Below, piece after piece: positions 58,769-64,000 of a stretch of DNA of 64,000 nucleotides (within the stretch, counting starts at the first letter, position 1; each line of letters starts with the position of its first letter). The stretch is from contig NZ_RYZR01000007.1 of assembly GCF_003977615.1 (NCBI RefSeq), forward strand, positions 434,001-498,000, given 5' to 3'. The notes below the pieces were generated by a model, which made no database searches, was not told the origin of the DNA, and worked only from the letters and a program-made list of their open reading frames with translations. The DNA comes from Dyella dinghuensis (GTDB taxonomy: Bacteria > Pseudomonadota > Gammaproteobacteria > Xanthomonadales > Rhodanobacteraceae). The translations under genes and the position numbers were made by a program.

Positions 58769-58845
58769 GGGGACATCCGCGCGAATGATCCGTGCATCGT
58801 ATCCATGCGATGTTGCTTTTTGTATGCGCCAAAAGGTATGCACCA

Positions 58846-58884
58846 AAAAAGAAACGGCCCGCACGCCGAGCGTGCGGGCCGTTC
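58846..58884 (-). terminator. Rho-independent terminator after the sedolisin gene
   Basis: A perfect 14-bp stem (AACGGCCCGCACGC at 58854-58867 with its complement at 58871-58884), a 3-base loop and a T-rich tract on the minus strand (A residues at 58846-58851 on plus). It lies 18 bases past the stop. Confidence 0.93.
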
Positions 58885-58902
58885 GTCGAGCTGCAATCAG
58901 AC

Positions 58903-60819
58903 TCAGAAGCCGGCGTGCAAGAACGCGTCCAGATTGGTGACGTCCAGCGTGCCGATGCCCGCACCCGGGTTGTAATGCGGTGCACCCGCGTAGAACCAGT
59001 TGTCGCCGGCACGAACGCTGTTGAACGGCGAGAAGCGGCCATAGCCGAAGAAGTTCTGAATGGCGTAGATCTGCGGGTTCCACAAACCGATGCGATGGCC
59101 CGTGCTTTGCCGTAGCAGCGCGGTGATGCCGTTGAGCTGCGGCGCGACGAAGCTGGTGCCACCTTCGCCGCTGTTCAAGCCGCCGTCAAACGTCGACACG
59201 AAGATGTAGCCCGTTTCCGGATCTGCGTTCAACGAAATGTCGGGCACGTTGCGACCTTGGAAGTGAGCGGGCAGTTTCAGCAACGTGGTCGGACCGGCGC
59301 TGGGATCGTTGTAGACCAGCGATTGCTTCGCTTCGCTGGCGCGGACACCGAACGTGAATTGCTGATAGAAGGGTGTGCGCCAGTAAACGCTCACGCCGCC
59401 GCCGCCGCCGCTGGAGAACAGATCAATCACGTTCGGTCCGATGTACGTGTTGAAGTAGTTCTGGATGTAATCCCAGCCCCAAACGCTCTCCTGCGTGATC
59501 GATTCAACCGGGCCGGTGCCAAACGCGTAGCTGTAAGGCGTAGTGGTGCCACCTGCTGCGGTGATGAACGGGTCGGATGCCGGCGAATCCACGGTGAGTG
59601 GCGCGGTGAAGTCGCCCACGCCTGTGCCAGCGCCGAGTGAGCGAACGGTGTCGTACGCACCCGAATCGCCGGCGGCGGCGAACAAGGATTGTCCTTGCAC
59701 CGCCGCTTCCAGGAAGATTTCGTGGAACGCACGCAGATCACCCGCGTCGCTGGTATCGGTGTCGCTATCGCCATTGACGATGGCGCCGAAGTTGAAGATT
59801 TCCGGGCCGCCCCAGCTGGTCGAAATGCTGTCTGCCACGTTGTCCGACACGGCTTGCGCAAACGCGTCGATGTAGCCGTTACCTGCATTCGGTGCGTCGT
59901 ACACGATGATGTTGGCGAACGGTGCAACACCACCCGACTGCTCGACGTCGATCGACGTTTCGCCACTGCCGCCGTCAATCGCACCGCCACCATCCACGTG
60001 CACCTGTGTGATGCGGTTGGGTTTGGTCGTCAGGCCGATATCCGACCAGTAAGTCGTCGCATCGGCAGGATAGAAATTCGACAAAGTCACGATAGCGACG
60101 GTCGATCCCTTGCCGACAACGCCACGCTGATACAGAGGATTGATGTTGTAGAAGTTGGCGACGTCACCGACGGTGTATTCCCCTGGCTCGCCCGACGCCG
60201 TCGGGTTGCTGCCGGAGGATTTCGTCAATGCAGTGGCCTTGCCGTTCTGGCTTTGCAGCGACACGAACGCAGGCGTGGAGACGCGATGCGAGAGATACGT
60301 GCGCTCGTTGCTCAGGCCGCTCGCGATAGCCACGACATCGGCGATCGACGATGGGATCTGCGGTGTCGATGACGGCTTGTGGAAGTGGCGCCCCGTCTGG
60401 CTTGAGACGTAGTTGTGAACGGATGTACTGAAGAGCGCGTTGAACTGGCTCAGCGTGCCGCTCGTTTGGATGGCCAGATGGCTCGGCAATACCTGGGCGG
60501 TGATGCCTTGCTGTTTGAGAACCGACTGCACCCGCGCGATATCGGCGTCGGTTGCGCCATATTGCGCAGCAAACTGCGCGGTGGTCAGAAACTTCTGGTA
60601 GTTCGCACTACCGGGCGTGACGGTTTGCTTGATGTAATCTTCCAACGCCGCCTGGTTGTGTAGTTTCAACACCAGCGTGACTTGCAGATTCTGGTTTGTC
60701 GAAGCAGTACCCGTATCAACGGCAGGGGTGGCGCTGGCCGCCATGGCACCGGCACTCAGACCGGTCAACAACAAACCCAGAGACAGCGAAAGCGACGTGC
60801 GATGCAACTGCGCAATCAT
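58903..60819 (-). CDS. Secreted sedolisin-family (S53) serine-carboxyl peptidase
   Basis: 638 residues. Sec signal peptide (about 1-27, ending GAMA), then a pro-kumamolisin activation domain (about 40-190). The S53 catalytic domain has Glu287 and Asp291 (GETSIDVEQ) and Ser556 (GGTSFVAPQ). The C-terminal calcium site is in GDNWFYAGAPHYNPGAGIGTLDV. Such enzymes are acid-active endopeptidases released outside the cell. The start is ATG 60819 with AGGAG 7 bases upstream; a GTG at 60855 is less likely. Confidence 0.92.
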   Translation of the reverse strand: MIAQLHRTSLSLSLGLLLTGLSAGAMAASATPAVDTGTASTNQNLQVTLVLKLHNQAALEDYIKQTVTPGSANYQKFLTTAQFAAQYGATDADIARVQSVLKQQGITAQVLPSHLAIQTSGTLSQFNALFSTSVHNYVSSQTGRHFHKPSSTPQIPSSIADVVAIASGLSNERTYLSHRVSTPAFVSLQSQNGKATALTKSSGSNPTASGEPGEYTVGDVANFYNINPLYQRGVVGKGSTVAIVTLSNFYPADATTYWSDIGLTTKPNRITQVHVDGGGAIDGGSGETSIDVEQSGGVAPFANIIVYDAPNAGNGYIDAFAQAVSDNVADSISTSWGGPEIFNFGAIVNGDSDTDTSDAGDLRAFHEIFLEAAVQGQSLFAAAGDSGAYDTVRSLGAGTGVGDFTAPLTVDSPASDPFITAAGGTTTPYSYAFGTGPVESITQESVWGWDYIQNYFNTYIGPNVIDLFSSGGGGGVSVYWRTPFYQQFTFGVRASEAKQSLVYNDPSAGPTTLLKLPAHFQGRNVPDISLNADPETGYIFVSTFDGGLNSGEGGTSFVAPQLNGITALLRQSTGHRIGLWNPQIYAIQNFFGYGRFSPFNSVRAGDNWFYAGAPHYNPGAGIGTLDVTNLDAFLHAGF

Positions 60820-61447
60820 TGTGTTTCTCCTGATAGGCACAACGGTTTGCGACACCGGTCATGCATGGGCAAAGACGTAGAAGCACCCATGCCCAGCCGG
60901 CGTAGCCGTTGGGCGATTAGCTGAAATCTCTACTTCCCCGCGACGCTCCCTGTCTCCCCTGAAGACGGTGTGACGTAGCCCCCTCAGCCTATCGCGCCTT
61001 CCGGTGACGGGAAAGTGCCCGGAAGGCATGTCGGTCTGACTGAATTGCATGTAGGTGTAAATCGCTGATCTGTAGTCGATTCATGTGCGGCAGGCCTTGC
61101 ATGACGGGGTGACACGCATTGAAGGGATGGCGAAACAACGGGCGCATGAAAACACCCGCACTTCATGTCGCGATGCGGCAACGCGTTCCTCGACGGAATA
61201 GCGGTTTCAATCGATGTAAGTGATTTCTCAGGCACATCGTTGCTCGTACGGCGCCTCCATGTGCAAAGAACGGATTTGATGCATTGCATATCGCGAATCT
61301 TGTGCGCTTTCGCCTACGTGGCGCACGGAAAATTCCATATGCATCAATCACTTCTAAAAGTAACCTTCGCGCAAATTTTCAGCCAGCGTCACGGCGGTTC
61401 GCTCTGCGCTCGATGGAAACGACATACCAACCCTCAAGGAGTTTCTT
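60820..61447. other. Divergent 628-bp spacer between sedolisin and outer-membrane protein genes
   Basis: No supported gene. It holds the structured sedolisin leader (60863-60914), a small GTGCGC...GCGCAC inverted repeat (61302-61307 with 61321-61326) and the AGGAG site for the outer-membrane protein gene near 61437. Both divergent promoters must lie here, but no confident -35/-10 pair was found. Confidence 0.5.
60863..60914 (-). promoter_or_regulatory. Tandem hairpins in the sedolisin 5' leader
   Basis: GCATGGG (60863-60869) pairs with CCCATGC (60886-60892). GCCCA (60891-60895) pairs with TGGGC (60910-60914). The two stems share bases 60891-60892, so they compete slightly. They lie 45-95 bases upstream of the start codon on the minus strand. 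Confidence 0.4.
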
Positions 61448-62092
61448 ATGCGCAAGCTCGCAACCGTCGCTATCGCGATGGCGCTCGGTGCCGCCTCGGC
61501 GAGTGCATTCGCCGATAGCGGCAATGCATTCGTCAATGCCAACATCGGTAGCTCGAACTACAACATCGACGCGCCGGCCAACGTCGACGGCTACGATTCC
61601 TATCAGAACAGGTACGCCGCAGCGGGTGCATTGCGTGCCGGTTATCGCTGGAACAGTGTGGTCGATTACGGTTTTGAAGTCGGCTACGGCTACCTGGGCA
61701 ACGCGCGCACCAAGATCTACAACGATGACGGCGGCGCTCGTCTGAACCAGAAGAATCGTGGCTGGTTGCTCGGCGGCAACCTCAACTACAACATCACCGA
61801 CCACTGGTACGTTTCGGTGCGCACTGGCTGGTACCGCGCACGCAACACGTATTCGATGAGCGCGATGCCGTCGGGCACCTACGACGTACGCGGCAACTAC
61901 ACCGCGACCGGTGAGTACTTCGGTGTTGGCGCCGGCTACAACATCAACAAGAACCTCAGCGTCGGTCTGGCCTACGACAACTACCACACGCCGGGCGACG
62001 TCCTGCGCAGCAGCAGCCCGGATACCGATGGCACGGCCGTCAAGGGCACCCGCATCGGTATGTACTCCGTCCAGGCCGAATACCGCTTCTGA
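61448..62092 (+). CDS. Outer-membrane beta-barrel protein, OmpA/OmpW-like
   Basis: 214 residues. A signal peptide (1-22, ending ASAFA) is followed by alternating hydrophobic beta-strands (ALRAGYRWN, GFEVGYGYLG, WLLGGNLNYNI, YVSVRTGWYR, GVGAGYNI, SVGLAYDNY). It ends in YRF, the C-terminal aromatic needed for BAM-dependent insertion. The length suits an eight-stranded barrel. AGGAG precedes the ATG. No periplasmic peptidoglycan-binding domain is present. A terminator follows. Confidence 0.88.
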   Translation: MRKLATVAIAMALGAASASAFADSGNAFVNANIGSSNYNIDAPANVDGYDSYQNRYAAAGALRAGYRWNSVVDYGFEVGYGYLGNARTKIYNDDGGARLNQKNRGWLLGGNLNYNITDHWYVSVRTGWYRARNTYSMSAMPSGTYDVRGNYTATGEYFGVGAGYNINKNLSVGLAYDNYHTPGDVLRSSSPDTDGTAVKGTRIGMYSVQAEYRF

Positions 62093-62121
62093 TCCTCACG
62101 TCCTCCGTGTCGATCGCCTCT

Positions 62122-62147
62122 ACGGCCGCCTCGCGCGGCCGTTTTTT
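62122..62147 (+). terminator. Rho-independent terminator after the outer-membrane protein gene
   Basis: ACGGCCGC (62122-62129) pairs with GCGGCCGT (62135-62142) around a 5-base loop, followed by six T residues. Confidence 0.9.
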
Positions 62148-62237
62148 ATGGAGCGGCCCGATTGGGGCACAATAGAGGGGTTGTGCCCCGTGAGCGCAAG
62201 GCTCGCGGGGCTCCCCTAGCCAGTCGAAGCCATCGCC

Positions 62238-63752
62238 ATGACCACCATCAAGCAAGACGATCTGATCCAGTCCGTTGCCGACGCGCTGCAGTACATCAGC
62301 TACTACCACCCGGTCGACTACATCACTAATCTCGCCGCCGCTTATGAGCGCGAGGAGTCGGCCGCTGCGAAAGACGCGATGGCGCAGATCCTGATCAATT
62401 CGCGCATGGCGGCGGAAGGCCATCGTCCGCTGTGCCAGGACACCGGCATCGTCACGGTGTTCCTCAAGGTGGGCATGAATGTGCGCTGGGATGCCACGAT
62501 GTCGCTGGAAGACATGGTGAACGAAGGCGTGCGTCGCGCTTACAACGATCCGGACAACAAACTGCGCGCCAGTGTGCTCGCCGATCCGGCCGGCAAGCGC
62601 AGCAATACCAAGGACAACACGCCCGCGGTGATCAACGTTTCGATCGTGCCGGGCGATACCGTCGATGTGATCGTCGCGGCGAAGGGCGGCGGTTCGGAAG
62701 CGAAGTCCAAGTTCGTGATGCTGAACCCCTCCGATTCCATCGTGGACTGGGTGCTCAAGACGCTGCCCACCATGGGCGCGGGCTGGTGTCCGCCGGGCAT
62801 GCTTGGCATCGGCATCGGCGGTACGGCCGAGAAGGCGATGCTGCTGGCGAAAGAAGCGTTGATGGAGCCGATCGATATCCAGGATCTGATCGCCCGCGGT
62901 CCGTCGAATCGCGCCGAGGAATTGCGCATTGAGCTGTATGAGAAGGTCAACGCACTCGGTATCGGTGCGCAGGGTCTGGGTGGTTTGACCACCGTGCTCG
63001 ATATCAAGGTGAAGGATTATCCGACGCACGCGGCGAATCTGCCGGTTGCGCTGATTCCCAACTGCGCCGCGACGCGTCATGCGCACTTCACGCTCGACGG
63101 CTCCGGCCCCGTAATGCTCGATCCGCCGTCGCTCGAAGACTGGCCAACGCTCACCTACGACTCATCGAAGGGCCGTCGCGTGAATCTCGACACCGTCACG
63201 CGCGAAGAAGTCGCCAGCTGGAAACCCGGCGAAGTGCTGCTGCTCAACGGCAAGTTGCTGACGGGTCGCGATGCCGCTCACAAGCGCATGGTCGATATGT
63301 TGAACAAGGGCGAGCAGCTGCCAGTGGATTTCCACGGCCGCTTTATCTACTACGTCGGCCCGGTCGATCCGGTGCGCGATGAAGTCGTCGGTCCGGCGGG
63401 CCCGACCACGGCCACGCGCATGGACAAATTCACCGAGCAGGTGCTGGCGCAGACCGGGCTCCTCGGCATGGTCGGCAAGGCCGAGCGTGGCCCGGCGGCT
63501 ATCGACGCCATCAAGAAGCATCAGTCCGTTTATCTGATGGCGGTCGGTGGCGCGGCTTACCTTGTTTCCAAGGCGATCAAGGCTTCGCGCGTGGTGGGCT
63601 TTGCCGATCTGGGTATGGAGGCGATCTACGAATTTGATGTCAAAGATATGCCCGTCACTGTTGCGGTGGATTCCGCGGGCACGTCTGTGCACAAGACCGG
63701 GCCGCGCGAGTGGCAGGCACGTATCGGCAAGATTCCGGTTACCGTCGAATAA
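62238..63752 (+). CDS. Fumarate hydratase class I (iron-sulfur)
   Basis: Interconverts fumarate and malate in the TCA cycle using an oxygen-sensitive [4Fe-4S] cluster. The 504 residues fuse the alpha and beta parts. Cluster ligands are Cys66 (LCQDTG), Cys184 (GWCPPGMLG) and Cys276 (NCAATRHAHF). The C-terminal domain has GRDAAHKRM and YYVGPVDPVRDEVVGPAGPTTATRMD. The ribosome-binding site before ATG 62238 is weak. Gene symbol fumA/fumB is not given because the class I name varies between species. Confidence 0.95.
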   Translation: MTTIKQDDLIQSVADALQYISYYHPVDYITNLAAAYEREESAAAKDAMAQILINSRMAAEGHRPLCQDTGIVTVFLKVGMNVRWDATMSLEDMVNEGVRRAYNDPDNKLRASVLADPAGKRSNTKDNTPAVINVSIVPGDTVDVIVAAKGGGSEAKSKFVMLNPSDSIVDWVLKTLPTMGAGWCPPGMLGIGIGGTAEKAMLLAKEALMEPIDIQDLIARGPSNRAEELRIELYEKVNALGIGAQGLGGLTTVLDIKVKDYPTHAANLPVALIPNCAATRHAHFTLDGSGPVMLDPPSLEDWPTLTYDSSKGRRVNLDTVTREEVASWKPGEVLLLNGKLLTGRDAAHKRMVDMLNKGEQLPVDFHGRFIYYVGPVDPVRDEVVGPAGPTTATRMDKFTEQVLAQTGLLGMVGKAERGPAAIDAIKKHQSVYLMAVGGAAYLVSKAIKASRVVGFADLGMEAIYEFDVKDMPVTVAVDSAGTSVHKTGPREWQARIGKIPVTVE

Positions 63753-63767
63753 CGCGCCGCGCCCTTG

Positions 63768-63876
63768 CTCCCTCCCCTGCAAGCAGGGGAGGGCTGGGGT
63801 GGGGTCATTCAATCTCGCCGTGAGGCAAGCTCGTGCCACCCCCTCCCAACCTCCCCCTGCAAGCAGGGGGAGGAGC
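63768..63876. repeat. GC-rich REPIN-like element, copy 2
   Basis: CCTCCCCTGC-AA-GCAGGGGAGG (about 63772-63793) faces CCTCCCCCTGC-AA-GCAGGGGGAGG (about 63850-63873). The arms and the GCTGGGG/CCCCCTCCCAACC flanks match copy 1 at 53324-53435, read in the opposite orientation. It lies 16 bp after the fumarase stop. Confidence 0.85.
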
Positions 63877-63890
63877 AGATCTTCGAACTA

Positions 63891-64000
63891 TCACCATTTT
63901 CCGTTTAGCCATCCAAATGGCCGTCCATAGTCCCAACCGACGGTTGCATTCCAGCTGATGCAGCGCAACACTGACAGGATTGTGTCCCCCGCAACCCTGA
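63891..64000 (-). CDS. Possible 3' end of a gene entering from beyond the window
   Basis: A minus-strand frame open to the window edge ends at TGA 63891-63893, with a protein-like tail (ISWNATVGWDYGRPF then GWLNGKW). It is only about 35 codons, so this is weak. Another minus frame is also open here. The tail would suit a beta-barrel or secreted protein. The neighbouring REPIN-like element often sits just past a stop codon, which mildly supports it. Confidence 0.25.
   Translation of the reverse strand, partial: RVAGDTILSVLRCISWNATVGWDYGRPFGWLNGKW

Noticed and set aside
60900-61000. Possible cyclic-di-GMP (GEMM) riboswitch upstream of the sedolisin gene
   Set aside because: The conserved GEMM core sequences could not be found; only generic hairpins remain.

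Overview
The window looks like chromosomal DNA of a gammaproteobacterium of the Xanthomonadales (Lysobacterales). A Rhodanobacteraceae member of the Dyella/Rhodanobacter/Luteibacter kind is most likely. The reasons are the moderately high GC content, the gene families present (OxyR-AhpC-AhpD, a bacterial SET protein, a SapC-family protein, sedolisin, a Fe-S class I fumarase, an RDD/SpoIIM/MoxR/DUF58 operon) and the REP-type palindromes between genes. The assignment is inference from family content; no marker RNA gene is present. No tRNA, rRNA, CRISPR array, prophage or complete insertion sequence was seen.

Layout. 0-3.7 kb: apt, msrA and an oxidative-stress cluster of divergent oxyR and ahpC-ahpD, with a near-textbook OxyR operator between them. 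3.7-13.3 kb: a secreted S8 protease, a 2,108-residue YadA-like trimeric autotransporter and an orphan OmpR-type response regulator, all on the minus strand. 13.4-21.2 kb: a periplasmic M1 aminopeptidase, a 1,379-residue membrane protein of unknown function and prmC, whose start overlaps the stop of the unknown gene. 21.3-28.2 kb: an HpnN-like RND exporter, dxs, an HNH protein, a SapC-family protein and a GFA-type zinc protein. 28.3-36.2 kb: a lipoprotein GH31 glycosidase, a secreted FAD oxidase translationally coupled to a cytochrome c, a GNAT acetyltransferase and a secreted CocE-type hydrolase. 36.2-39.5 kb: an acyl-CoA dehydrogenase/lipoprotein pair under a PsrA-like palindrome, a SET-domain protein and a DJ-1/PfpI remnant. 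39.6-46.8 kb: RDD, RDD, SpoIIM, DUF4129, DUF4350, MoxR and DUF58 genes, joined by short overlaps from the second RDD gene on. 46.8-49.5 kb: greB and an EF-G paralogue. 49.9-53.3 kb: two tandem TonB-like proline-rich paralogues and a second GFA protein. 53.4-60.8 kb: an isoquinoline-oxidoreductase-like pair with an APC permease, a PhzF-like isomerase and a sedolisin. 61.4-63.8 kb: an outer-membrane beta-barrel and class I fumarase.

The most unusual signals are four. (1) The Ior-like molybdenum hydroxylase pair (53435-56217) has lost all four cysteines of one [2Fe-2S] site and appears to have Phe in place of the catalytic Glu. (2) Two neighbouring proline-rich, TonB-architecture proteins (49892-52791) share a non-TonB C-terminal domain with two cysteine pairs. 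(3) A perfect TCAAAC-N4-GTTTGA operator controls the acyl-CoA dehydrogenase operon. (4) The 1,379-residue protein seems to be built from two units, each preceded by a signal-like segment. Many start codons were moved inward from the longest open frame, using ribosome-binding sites, signal peptides or 4-base gene overlaps.
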